Positions 7,272 to 14,532 are shown, numbered from the stretch's first letter. The stretch is 16,109 nucleotides of DNA from an uncultured Bacteroidota bacterium (GCA_903944755.1 CAJATB010000125.1:1-16109); one strand, 5' to 3'. A program made the numbers and translations. The notes: generated by a model from the letters alone, not told the origin.

Positions 7272-8045
7272 TTATACTAATTCTGGCGCTAGCACTTTGG
7301 ACTTTAACCAATCATACCATTCTTGTAAACCGGCTCCGGTGGTGCAGCTAACTTCAATAATAGGTAAGTTTCTATTAATTTTCTTTGCGTTCTCTTTAAC
7401 CTTTTCTATACTAAACGGTACGTAAGGAAGCAGGTCGATTTTGTTTATGATACATAAGGTGGAAGTAAAAAACATATCAGGGTATTTTAACGGCTTATCA
7501 TCTCCTTCTGTAACACTAATTATTACCACTCTTTCTTTTTCCCCTAAATCAAACATTGCAGGACAAACTAAGTTTCCTACATTTTCAATAAATAAGACAG
7601 AATCGTTTTTTGGTTTCATACCCTGTATTGCATGTAATACCATGTGCGCATCTAGGTGGCATCCCTTTCCTGTATTGATTTGTGTAACTTTCGTTCCTGT
7701 TGCGTGAATGCGGTCGGCGTCATTAGTAGTTTGTTGGTCGCCTTCGATAACTGCAAATGTTAGTTGCCCTTTTAGGTCGGTTAATGTTTTCTCTAATAAG
7801 GTGGTCTTACCCGAACCAGGTGAACTTACTAAATTTAACGCAAGTATATTTTTTGCATCAAAATAACCTTTGTTTCGTTCAGCTAATAAATTATTTTGTT
7901 GCAATATATCCTGTTCTACATCCACAATTCTTTTTCCATGACTATGTGAATGGTCGTGTCCGTGATTATGATCTTGATTGTTTTCTTGGCCTGGAATATG
8001 CATTGTTACACTTCCATCGGCACTACATCCGCAAGTTGCACACAT
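7272..8045 (-). CDS. hypB: Nickel-inserting GTPase HypB with N-terminal metal-binding segments
   Basis: HypB delivers nickel, with HypA, to the large-subunit precursor and is driven by GTP. The 257-residue protein has the P-loop 'SSPGSGKTT' (74-82), a 'GDQQT' switch region, and NKID (201-204) for guanine. It also has the G-domain metal site Cys129-His130 ('GKGCHLDAH') with Cys161 ('NLVCP'). Two further metal sites lie at the N terminus. One is the CxxCxC motif (Cys2, Cys5, Cys7), the high-affinity nickel site known from E. coli. The other is a histidine-rich stretch (His26, 28, 30, 32, 34, 36), as found in HypB proteins that also store nickel. Having both suggests delivery plus storage. It lies 27 bases after hypA and abuts hypF. 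Confidence 0.97.
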   Translation of the reverse strand: MCATCGCSADGSVTMHIPGQENNQDHNHGHDHSHSHGKRIVDVEQDILQQNNLLAERNKGYFDAKNILALNLVSSPGSGKTTLLEKTLTDLKGQLTFAVIEGDQQTTNDADRIHATGTKVTQINTGKGCHLDAHMVLHAIQGMKPKNDSVLFIENVGNLVCPAMFDLGEKERVVIISVTEGDDKPLKYPDMFFTSTLCIINKIDLLPYVPFSIEKVKENAKKINRNLPIIEVSCTTGAGLQEWYDWLKSKVLAPELV

Positions 8046-8072
8046 AAAATTTAATTTAAATTATTTTCCCGC

Positions 8073-8414
8073 TTAATTTACAACGAGGCTTTTAACTTTA
8101 AGTTCTTTGCCTTTTTTAATATTTAAAAAATGTCCGCCACATACCGGACAGGCATCATATAATTGCGTTATTGAAAAATCTATCATACAATCCAAGCAAG
8201 TTGCTAGTCCTTCAATATGATTTATCTTTCGCACAGCATTTTGTAGCGGCGTGTTTCTGACTGCTTGTTTCCAAGCAAATTCAAATGAATTTTCTTCAAC
8301 GCCACTTAATGCGCCAATCTCCAATTCAATTTCTTCAATTTCACTAGCATCTGCGCCTTCCATTTGTGTAGTGGCAATTTCAATAATGCTCATAACAATG
8401 GAAAGTTCGTGCAT
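8073..8414 (-). CDS. hypA: Nickel metallochaperone HypA
   Basis: HypA binds nickel at its N terminus and hands it to the hydrogenase large subunit with HypB. The 113-residue protein starts MHELS, giving the essential His2 and Glu3 nickel site. A structural zinc site follows, made of Cys73, Cys76, Cys89 and Cys92 ('CLDC' and 'CPVC'). The length is typical. It follows the small His-rich membrane protein gene by 5 bases and precedes hypB by 27, so all three belong to one transcript. Confidence 0.97.
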   Translation of the reverse strand: MHELSIVMSIIEIATTQMEGADASEIEEIELEIGALSGVEENSFEFAWKQAVRNTPLQNAVRKINHIEGLATCLDCMIDFSITQLYDACPVCGGHFLNIKKGKELKVKSLVVN

Positions 8415-8419
8415 AGTAC

Positions 8420-8635
8420 TTATTTATTTTGTGTTCTTCTTTTAGTATAGCGTACAAAAGCAACAACTGCTGCAATGCTAACTAAAGTAACAATGATATG
8501 AGATGGTTGTGTAAAATAGTGAGTGATAGTATATCCTGAATCACCATGATCCCCTTCGTGTCCTGGGTGCGCCATTAATAGTTCAGGTAAAAAAGTAACA
8601 AAAATCATCATTGTAACGGCAATAAACTTTTTCAT
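8420..8635 (-). CDS. Small exported His-rich single-helix membrane protein heading the hyp operon
   Basis: The 71-residue protein has an N-terminal signal sequence (1-22) ending in 'LLMA'. The predicted mature N terminus is HPGHEGDHGDSGY, with His23, His26 and His30 plus acidic residues. A short 'THYFTQPSH' stretch (His39, His46) leads into one membrane helix (about 47-62) and a basic tail (KRR). The topology would put the His/Asp/Glu cluster outside the inner membrane. The 'HPGH' beginning resembles the first residues of mature HupE/UreJ nickel permeases, but the rest of HupE, with its six helices, is absent. It is the first gene of the hyp operon, 5 bases before hypA. A role in nickel capture or in the hydrogenase membrane complex is inferred. 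I do not recognise a named family. Confidence 0.8.
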   Translation of the reverse strand: MKKFIAVTMMIFVTFLPELLMAHPGHEGDHGDSGYTITHYFTQPSHIIVTLVSIAAVVAFVRYTKRRTQNK

Positions 8636-8653
8636 AAAAATTTGATTTAAGAG

Positions 8654-8759
8654 TTATAGGTATCAATATTAGAAACATTGGCAAAATAGATTTATGACTA
8701 CTATCATATCCAACTATGATATTTATCAGCCATGCAGTTATTATAGGTATCTACATTAG
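8654..8759. repeat. Long direct repeat pair in the hydrogenase divergent promoter region
   Basis: TTATAGGTATCAATATTAG (8654-8672) and TTATAGGTATCTACATTAG (8741-8759) agree at 17 of 19 positions and lie 87 bases apart in the same orientation. One copy is near the hyp-side start (8635) and the other near hyaA (8799). This placement suits paired binding sites or duplicated promoter elements. Function is unproven. Confidence 0.6.
8702..8721. promoter_or_regulatory. Inverted repeat TATCATA-N6-TATGATA, candidate hydrogenase operator
   Basis: Perfect 7-base arms (8702-8708 and 8715-8721) flank a 6-base spacer near the middle of the 163-base gap between the divergent hyp and hya operons. It does not match the TGTGA-N6-TCACA sites near the left end, so a different regulator is implied. 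Chance inverted repeats are common in AT-rich DNA, so the evidence is mainly its position between the paired direct repeats. Confidence 0.45.
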
Positions 8760-8798
8760 TGGTCGAATTAACAAATATTCACCTTTAAATTTTTCAGC

Positions 8799-9932
8799 AT
8801 GGATAACGAAATGCTCGAAGTCAAAAAACAACCTACTTATTACGAAGAGGTTATACGTAAAGGATACGATCGCCGCGATTTCATGAAGTTTGCAAGTATG
8901 ATGGCAGCCTTTATTGGCTTGGAAAAGTCAGCCATTGGACAAGTTGCAAAAGCAATGGAAACCAAGTCTCGCATTCCAATTATTTGGTTGCACTTCCAAG
9001 AATGTACTTGTTGTAGCGAAAGTTTTATTCGCTCCTCCCACCCAATGGTGGCTGACATCTTATTAGATATGGTATCACTTGACTATACTGAAACGCTTAT
9101 GGCCGCTTCTGGTGCACAAGCTGAAAAGTCGCTTAAGGATACCATGAAAAAATACAAAGGTGAATATATCCTTTGTGTTGAAGGAAGTGTACCTGTAGCT
9201 GCTGATGGCGTTTATTGTATGATTGGTGGTAAAACATCCATGCATATTTTAGAAGAATCCGCTGCAGATGCAAAAGCAATTATCGCATGGGGAAGCTGTG
9301 CTAGCAATGGTTGTGTACAAAGTGCTAAACCAAATCCTACTCAAGCAACACCCATTCATAAATTAATAAAGGGTAAGCCAATTATTAAAGTGCCGGGTTG
9401 TCCTCCAATAGGCGAGGTGATGGCTGGCGTAATTGTTCATTTACTCACTTTTGGAACTATCCCTGAATTAGATAGAGTGGGTCGTCCAAAAGCTTTCTAT
9501 AGCAAGAGAGTTCACGATAGTTGTTATCGTCGTCCTTATTTTGATGCAGGTTTATTCGTTGAAACCTTTGACGATGAAAATGCTAAAAAAGGCTATTGTT
9601 TATATAAGGTTGGTTGTAAAGGACCAAGTACTTACAATGCATGTGGTGTTATGAAATGGAATGGTGGAGTGAGTTTCCCAATACAATCAGGTCATGGATG
9701 TATTGGTTGTAGTGAAGAAAATTTCTGGGATAATGGTAGGCTATACGACCGTGCTTCTGCTTTTGCTGGTTTTGGTATTGAATCTGATGCGGATACCATT
9801 GGTAAGGTAGCACTAGGTGCCACTTTAGTAGCAGTTGCAGGTCATGCAGTAGCAACTAACATTGGCAAGCAAAAAAGTATTCACGATTTAGAAACCGAAG
9901 GCAAAGCAAGCGAACACGAATTGCCTTCTTAA
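8799..9932 (+). CDS. hyaA: [NiFe]-hydrogenase small subunit, oxygen-tolerant membrane-bound type
   Basis: This subunit carries electrons from the [NiFe] site through three Fe-S clusters to cytochrome b. The 377-residue precursor has a twin-arginine signal (RRDFMK, 25-30), with cleavage probable near Ala52. The proximal cluster has six cysteines: 69, 71, 72 ('ECTCCSES'), 167, 172 ('GSCASNGC') and 201. The extra Cys71 and Cys172 equal Cys19 and Cys120 of E. coli Hyd-1 and ligate the [4Fe-3S] cluster that gives oxygen tolerance. The matching Glu128 (Hyd-1 Glu76) is also present. Distal ligands are His239, Cys242, Cys267 and Cys273; medial ligands are Cys282, Cys301 and Cys304. A C-terminal helix (about 333-355, with His349) anchors it in the membrane. 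It leads the rightward operon, 25 bases before hyaB. The family is certain; oxygen tolerance is inferred from the ligands. Confidence 0.97.
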   Translation: MDNEMLEVKKQPTYYEEVIRKGYDRRDFMKFASMMAAFIGLEKSAIGQVAKAMETKSRIPIIWLHFQECTCCSESFIRSSHPMVADILLDMVSLDYTETLMAASGAQAEKSLKDTMKKYKGEYILCVEGSVPVAADGVYCMIGGKTSMHILEESAADAKAIIAWGSCASNGCVQSAKPNPTQATPIHKLIKGKPIIKVPGCPPIGEVMAGVIVHLLTFGTIPELDRVGRPKAFYSKRVHDSCYRRPYFDAGLFVETFDDENAKKGYCLYKVGCKGPSTYNACGVMKWNGGVSFPIQSGHGCIGCSEENFWDNGRLYDRASAFAGFGIESDADTIGKVALGATLVAVAGHAVATNIGKQKSIHDLETEGKASEHELPS

Positions 9933-9954
9933 TTAATCCACCTCCTTAATTAAT
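9928..9954 (+). repeat. Palindromic repeat pair spanning the hyaA stop and hyaA-hyaB gap
   Basis: CTTAATTAAT occurs at 9928-9937 and again at 9945-9954. Its core TTAATTAA is itself palindromic, so the two copies can pair as an 8-base stem with loop TCCACCTCC. The hyaA stop codon lies in the first arm, and the hyaB ATG is at 9958, just beyond the second. The loop resembles the 3' end of 16S rRNA (CACCTCC). It could affect mRNA stability or the subunit ratio; this is speculative. Confidence 0.45.
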
Positions 9955-9957
9955 TTT

Positions 9958-11688
9958 ATGAGTAAAAGAATAGTAGTTGATCCCGTAACCCGAATTGAAG
10001 GTCACTTACGTGTTGAAGCAGATATTGAAAATGGCAAAATTGTAGACGCTTATAGCAGTGGCACCATGGTGCGTTTGCTAGAAGAAATATTACGCGGACG
10101 TGATCCACGTGATGCATGGGCTTTCGTAGGGCGTGTTTGTGGAGTTTGTACTTCAACGCATTCTTTAACATCTGTTAGATGTGTAGAAGATGCTTTGGGT
10201 ATTGAAGTTCCCCCTAATGCGGAACTTGTAAGAAACTTAATGCACTGTGTTTTGTATATGCATGACCACGTTGTGCATTTTTATCATTTACATGCGATGG
10301 ACTGGGTGGATGTAGTTGCTGCTTTAAAAGCAGACCCTAAAAAAACGTCTGAATTAGCACAGTCTATTTCAAAATGGCCAAAGAGTTCTCCTGGTTATTT
10401 TGCAGACATCCAAACAAGAATTCAAAAATTTGTTGAAAGTGGTCAACTAGGTATTTTTGCGAATGGTTATTGGGGACACCCTGCTTATAAATTACCTGCC
10501 GAGGTAAACCTTATTGGTTTAGCGCACTATTTAGAAGCATTAGATTGGCAAAAAGAAATCGTAAAAGTACAAGCAATTTTTGGCGGTAAAAACCCTCACC
10601 CTAATTACTTAGTGGGTGGAATGGCTTGTTCTATTAACCTTGATGATGTAAGTGGTATTAACGCAGAACGTTTAGCTTATATACACCAGTTGTTAAAACA
10701 AGGTAAAGAATTCATTAACCAAGTATACATTCCGGATTTAATGGCAATCGCTTCCTTCTACAAGGATTGGGGTGCAATTGGCGGCGGTTTAGGTAACTAT
10801 TTAGTATATGGTGATTTACCAACTAAAGGATATAGAGACACCGCTTCTTATAAATTTCCATCTGGTGCTATCTTAAACAAAGACATCAGTAAAGTGTATG
10901 AAGTTGATTTAAGAAAAGAAGATGAAGTGCAAGAATTTATTACTAATTCTTGGTATGATTATGAAGGCGAAGGTGGGAAAGCAAAAGGCTTGCACCCTTG
11001 GAAAGGAGAAAGTAAAATTAATTACACAGGTCCTAAGCCTCCATTCGAACACTTAGATACTTCTAAAGAATATAGTTATTTAAAAACACCAAGGTGGAAA
11101 GGTAATGCAATGGAAGTAGGTCCTTTAGCGAGAGTTTTGGTGGGCTATGCAAAAGGGGTAGAAGAATACAAAGCTATTGTGGACAAAACTTTAAAAGATT
11201 TAGACGTTCCAGTTGCAGCATTATTTTCAACCCTAGGTCGAACAGCTGCAAGAGGTTTAGAAGCAGTATTGGCAGCCGATTGGGCGTTAGAATTTTATGA
11301 CAGTTTAATTGCAAACATTAAAGCGGGAGATACAAGAATGGCAGAAATGAGCAAGTTTGATCCTGCTACTTGGCCAAAAGAAGCATTGGGAGTTGGACAT
11401 GCCGAAGCACCGCGTGGCGCATTAGCACATTGGATTAATATTAAAGACGAAAAAATTGCCAATTACCAATTAGTAGTTCCAACTACATGGAATGCTTCGC
11501 CAAGAGATGCAAAGGGTCAAATGAGTGCTTATGAAGCAGCGTTGATTGACACGCCTGTTCATGACGAGACACAACCGTTGGAAATTATTCGTACTATTCA
11601 CAGCTTTGATCCTTGTATGGCTTGTAGCGTGCACTTGTATGATGAAGACGGAAAGACCATTAGCCGCGTGAGTGTAGTGGGTGATTAA
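9958..11688 (+). CDS. hyaB: [NiFe]-hydrogenase large subunit precursor
   Basis: This subunit holds the NiFe(CN)2CO site that splits H2. The 576-residue protein has the nickel-binding pairs Cys61/Cys64 in 'RVCGVCTSTH' and Cys553/Cys556 in 'FDPCMACSVH'. 'RIEGH' (12-16) includes the conserved Glu14, and 'PRGALAHW' and 'VPTTWNASPRD' lie near the site. The HyaD protease should cut after His559, releasing a 17-residue tail that begins Leu-Tyr-Asp. There is no signal peptide; the folded subunit is exported with HyaA by Tat. By eye it is closely similar to E. coli HyaB along its length, with gaps in the mid-region. It lies 25 bases after hyaA and 26 before hyaC. Confidence 0.97.
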   Translation: MSKRIVVDPVTRIEGHLRVEADIENGKIVDAYSSGTMVRLLEEILRGRDPRDAWAFVGRVCGVCTSTHSLTSVRCVEDALGIEVPPNAELVRNLMHCVLYMHDHVVHFYHLHAMDWVDVVAALKADPKKTSELAQSISKWPKSSPGYFADIQTRIQKFVESGQLGIFANGYWGHPAYKLPAEVNLIGLAHYLEALDWQKEIVKVQAIFGGKNPHPNYLVGGMACSINLDDVSGINAERLAYIHQLLKQGKEFINQVYIPDLMAIASFYKDWGAIGGGLGNYLVYGDLPTKGYRDTASYKFPSGAILNKDISKVYEVDLRKEDEVQEFITNSWYDYEGEGGKAKGLHPWKGESKINYTGPKPPFEHLDTSKEYSYLKTPRWKGNAMEVGPLARVLVGYAKGVEEYKAIVDKTLKDLDVPVAALFSTLGRTAARGLEAVLAADWALEFYDSLIANIKAGDTRMAEMSKFDPATWPKEALGVGHAEAPRGALAHWINIKDEKIANYQLVVPTTWNASPRDAKGQMSAYEAALIDTPVHDETQPLEIIRTIHSFDPCMACSVHLYDEDGKTISRVSVVGD

Positions 11689-11714
11689 TCATTTTAAAAC
11701 CGAAATCGTAATTT

Positions 11715-12458
11715 ATGGATAATAAATATTTACGCCTACCAAGGCTGCGCAGAGTGTATGTGTGGGAATTGCCTGTTCGATTTTACCATTGGCTAAACGC
11801 CGGTGTTATTCTTGCATTAATTGCTACGGGGTTTTATATCAATAATCCATTGGCGTTAATGAGTCAAAAAGAAGCCACGCAAGTGTATACTATGGGATGG
11901 GTGCGTTACGTTCATTTCGCTGCGGCCTATTTATTCTTTTTTAATTTCTTATTTCGCATCTATTGGGGTTTTGCAGGAAATAAATATGCAAATTGGAAAC
12001 AATTCATTCCGACTTCTAAACGGTTTTTTGCAGAAATGTGGAATGTATTTAAAATTGATATTTTGATGTTGAAAAAAGACGGTAAAGAGCAACATCATAT
12101 AAGTATTGGGCATAATGCCATGGCAGGATTTATTTACTTTTTAACTTTTATTGCATTTGCAATACAATGTTTAACTGGATTTGGTTTGTATGCCGACATG
12201 GGTGGTTGGTGGTTTCCTCGCATGTTTGCCTGGGTGCCTTCCATGTTTGGAGGCGACATGCTAACAAGGGATATTCATCACTGGACAATGTGGTTTTTTA
12301 TTCTGTTTGCAGTAGTGCATGTTTACTTAGTATTCTATCATGATTATGTGGAAGGCCGAGGAGAAATAAGTAGCATGGGTGGCGGATGGAAATTTATTGA
12401 AGAAGAAGTTTTTGAAGAAAAGAAATACCATACACCTAACCCACGTAAAAAGCATTAA
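11715..12458 (+). CDS. hyaC: Hydrogenase b-type cytochrome subunit
   Basis: This di-heme membrane subunit takes electrons from the small subunit and reduces quinone. The 247-residue protein has four membrane helices at about 24-42, 63-84, 134-157 and 187-208. Candidate heme-ligand histidines are His25 ('FYHWLNAG'), His67 ('RYVHFAAAY'), His189 ('DIHHWTMW') and His202 ('AVVHVYLVFYHDY'). The final 'FYHDYVEGRGEISSMGGGW' is typical of the HyaC/HupC family. The C terminus is charged and cytoplasmic. Its place directly after hyaB and 3 bases before hyaD fixes its role as membrane anchor and electron exit. It implies H2 oxidation feeding the respiratory chain. Confidence 0.96.
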   Translation: MDNKYLRLPRLRRVYVWELPVRFYHWLNAGVILALIATGFYINNPLALMSQKEATQVYTMGWVRYVHFAAAYLFFFNFLFRIYWGFAGNKYANWKQFIPTSKRFFAEMWNVFKIDILMLKKDGKEQHHISIGHNAMAGFIYFLTFIAFAIQCLTGFGLYADMGGWWFPRMFAWVPSMFGGDMLTRDIHHWTMWFFILFAVVHVYLVFYHDYVEGRGEISSMGGGWKFIEEEVFEEKKYHTPNPRKKH

Positions 12459-12461
12459 TTA

Positions 12462-12950
12462 GTGAAAGATCCAAAAAACAAGATCCTAATTCTAGGAATT
12501 GGTAATTATTTAATGGGCGATGAAGGCATAGGTGTTCACCTTGCTGAAAGGCTTGCATTGGAAGTTTTGCCTGAAGGTGTTGATGTAGTAGACGGTGGTA
12601 CAGGAGGGTTTCATTTATTAGAATATTTTGAAAGTTACCCTAATGTAATATTAATTGATGCAACATTAGATACGAACCCAGTTGGAACCATTCGAAAAAT
12701 AAAGCCTAAGTTTTCGATGGATTTCCCACAAGCTATGAGCACACATGACATTGGCATGAAGGACTTAGTGAACGCTTTACAAATATTAGGTACTATGCCT
12801 GTTATAGATTTATTTGTAGTCAGTATCGAAAGTATTCAACAGCAAGGCATTATACTAACTCCTGAAATTGAAGCAATTATTCCTTTGTTAAAAGACAAGG
12901 TTAAAGAATTGATGCATGAATTGTTGGTAACGGAAAAAGTGTTAAATTAG
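12462..12950 (+). CDS. hyaD: Hydrogenase maturation endopeptidase (HyaD/HupD type)
   Basis: This nickel-dependent protease clips the C-terminal tail from the HyaB precursor once nickel is inserted, locking the active site. The 162-residue protein has the family start 'ILGIGNYLMGDEGIGV'. The three metal ligands are Glu21, Asp66 ('ILIDATLD') and His95 ('STHDIG'), matching Glu16, Asp62 and His93 of E. coli HybD. 'DGGTGG' (44-49) is also conserved. The start is a GTG, 3 bases after the hyaC stop; no ATG precedes the conserved 'ILGIGN', so GTG is the best choice. The tight spacing suggests translation coupled to hyaC, perhaps at a reduced rate. Confidence 0.95.
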   Translation: MKDPKNKILILGIGNYLMGDEGIGVHLAERLALEVLPEGVDVVDGGTGGFHLLEYFESYPNVILIDATLDTNPVGTIRKIKPKFSMDFPQAMSTHDIGMKDLVNALQILGTMPVIDLFVVSIESIQQQGIILTPEIEAIIPLLKDKVKELMHELLVTEKVLN

Positions 12951-12985
12951 GATAAGCCTATTTTTAAATCCTCAAAATCAACACC

Positions 12986-13417
12986 ATGCCAACAGTAAAA
13001 GATTTAATCAGTTCCAAGAATAGAAAATTAATCACCGTTTCTAACGTAACGCCTATTATTGATGCCTTAAAAATTATGGCGGCAGCTAATATAGGCTGTT
13101 TAATAGTAATGAAAGACGACCAATATGTGGGCATTTTTACCGAAAGGGATTATGCACGAAAAGTGGTACTTGAGGGAAGGGCTTCAAATAATACTTCGGT
13201 GGAAGAAGTGATGGCTACCGATTTGCCACATTTAAAAACAACCGACACGGTTGATCATTGTAGTTTACTTATGGCAGAAAAAAGTTTAAGGTACCTGCCC
13301 ATATTTGAAAATAACAGCTTATATAATATTATTAGTCAGAGTGATATTATAAAACACACTATTGAATCTCAGAAAAAGCTAATCGAACATTTACAAGACT
13401 ACATGAGTTTAAAATAG
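12986..13417 (+). CDS. Two-CBS-domain protein at the end of the hydrogenase operon
   Basis: The 143-residue cytoplasmic protein consists of a pair of CBS motifs (about 8-62 and 76-128) and a short helical tail. Clear signs are 'GCLIVMKDDQYVGIFTERDY' (37-56) and 'LRYLPIFENN...IISQSDIIKH' in the second copy. CBS pairs often bind adenine nucleotides and act as energy or ionic-strength sensors. No catalytic domain is attached. It starts 35 bases after hyaD in the same direction and precedes a probable terminator, so it is probably cotranscribed with the hydrogenase. It might sense cell energy state for the hydrogenase, or be unrelated cargo. CBS-pair identity is sure; the link is inferred. Confidence 0.9.
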   Translation: MPTVKDLISSKNRKLITVSNVTPIIDALKIMAAANIGCLIVMKDDQYVGIFTERDYARKVVLEGRASNNTSVEEVMATDLPHLKTTDTVDHCSLLMAEKSLRYLPIFENNSLYNIISQSDIIKHTIESQKKLIEHLQDYMSLK

Positions 13418-13485
13418 CTAGATTTTTTTTGGTTTATTTTATTGCAATAATTTCCCCAATCGAATATTCCTTTACTGGATTCTTC

Positions 13486-13517
13486 AGTTATTGGCACATA
13501 AAAATAACTATTTTTTT
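13486..13517 (+). terminator. Probable terminator of the hya operon
   Basis: AGTTATT (13486-13492) can pair with AATAACT (13503-13509) around a 10-base loop, followed by A and seven T (13511-13517). The stem is all but AT, hence weak, but the U tract is strong. It lies 68 bases beyond the CBS stop and runs into the 3' end of the convergent dehydratase gene. Confidence 0.45.
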
Positions 13518-14490
13518 AATGTATGGTTAAGCCTGTTGGTGGGAACCAGTCCCCAAATTTTGTAATATCTACATTTCCTCCTGATAATATGATACCCACT
13601 TTTTTCCCTTTAAACAAAGCTGGGTTTTTTAGTGCGGCAGCAAAAGGTACAACGCAGCTAGGTTCTACAATAATTTTCATTCTTTCATATATCAAACGTA
13701 AGGCTGCTTTTATTTCTTCATCGGATACTAATAATATATCGGTTACATGTTCTTTAATAATAGCCAAAGTCCTTTCGCTTAGTGTTGTCATTAAACCATC
13801 GGCAATGGTATTAATAAACGGAGCTTTCTCCACTTTGCCCGATTTTATACTTAACACTGCATCTGCAGCTCCTTCTGGTTCTCCTCCATATACTTTCAAG
13901 CCTGGTTTAAAATAGTGTGCCGCCAAACAGGTACCTGATAGCATACCCCCGCCACCAACAGGCGCAAGCACCGCATCGAGTGCTGGCACTTCTTCTAAAA
14001 ATTCTTTTAAGCAAGTAGCCTGCCCAGTTATTACATCGTCATTATCAAAAGGGTGAATAAAGGTGGCACCAGTTTTTTCAACCACCTGCTTTAGTGTTTC
14101 TTCACGTGCTATTTGGTTGGCCTCGCATATTATTACATCAGCACCGTACCCTCTTACTGCATCAACTTTTACTTGAGGTGATGATTTAGGCATTACTATG
14201 TATGCTTTTATGCCTAATATTTTTCCTGCATAAGCTAAAGCCTGTGCATGATTTCCCGAAGAATGTGTGGCAACGCCATTTAATAATTGCTCAGGCGTTA
14301 ACTGTAAAGTTGCATGCATCCCTCCTCTAATTTTAAATGCCCCAATTTTTTGAAAATTCTCACATTTGAAATAGAAATCAATACCTGATAATTCATTTAT
14401 GCTTTTATTAGTCATAACAGGTGTTCTATGTATATAGGGCTTAATGATTTGCTCAGCCTGTTCTATGGCTTCTTTTGTTATTTTTCTCAT
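13516..14490 (-). CDS. PLP-dependent threonine/serine dehydratase (short, IlvA/TdcB-like)
   Basis: The enzyme belongs to fold-type II PLP enzymes, which turn threonine into 2-oxobutanoate plus ammonia (or serine into pyruvate). The 324 residues hold the Schiff-base Lys53 in 'FQKIGAFKIRGG', the carboxylate-binding 'SSGNHAQALA' (77-86), a glycine-rich phosphate loop 'PVGGGGMLSG', and a final 'LSGGNVD'. There is no C-terminal ACT-like regulatory domain. It is therefore a catabolic (TdcB-like) form, not regulated by isoleucine. Serine racemase shares the same fold, length and motifs, including an acidic metal site like 'GEPEGAADA' here, so racemase activity cannot be excluded. It diverges from the antiporter gene over 88 bases. 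There is no obvious link to the hydrogenase. Confidence 0.88.
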   Translation of the reverse strand: MRKITKEAIEQAEQIIKPYIHRTPVMTNKSINELSGIDFYFKCENFQKIGAFKIRGGMHATLQLTPEQLLNGVATHSSGNHAQALAYAGKILGIKAYIVMPKSSPQVKVDAVRGYGADVIICEANQIAREETLKQVVEKTGATFIHPFDNDDVITGQATCLKEFLEEVPALDAVLAPVGGGGMLSGTCLAAHYFKPGLKVYGGEPEGAADAVLSIKSGKVEKAPFINTIADGLMTTLSERTLAIIKEHVTDILLVSDEEIKAALRLIYERMKIIVEPSCVVPFAAALKNPALFKGKKVGIILSGGNVDITKFGDWFPPTGLTIH

Positions 14491-14532
14491 TGTGTTTTTA
14501 TGATACTTGAATTTAAGAAAAAACGAGCTTAG

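Noticed and set aside
6988..8047. Rightward open frames opposite hypF and hypB
   Set aside because: They lie inside conserved hyp coding sequence on the other strand and have no recognisable features.
8653..8666. Fnr-box-like sequence (TTGATACCTATAAC on the minus strand)
   Set aside because: Only one half matches TTGAT-N4-ATCAA; the direct repeat covering it is a better description.
8687..8694. TAGATTTA as a -7 promoter box for hyaA
   Set aside because: It has no -33 partner at a suitable distance, and such matches are frequent in AT-rich DNA.
9649..10171. Leftward open frames opposite hyaA and hyaB
   Set aside because: They are antisense shadows, rich in His/Leu because of the codon pattern of the hya genes.
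13523..13915. Rightward 130-residue open frame opposite the dehydratase
   Set aside because: The dehydratase has all its motifs in the other frame; this translation has none and carries low-complexity Ser/Pro stretches.
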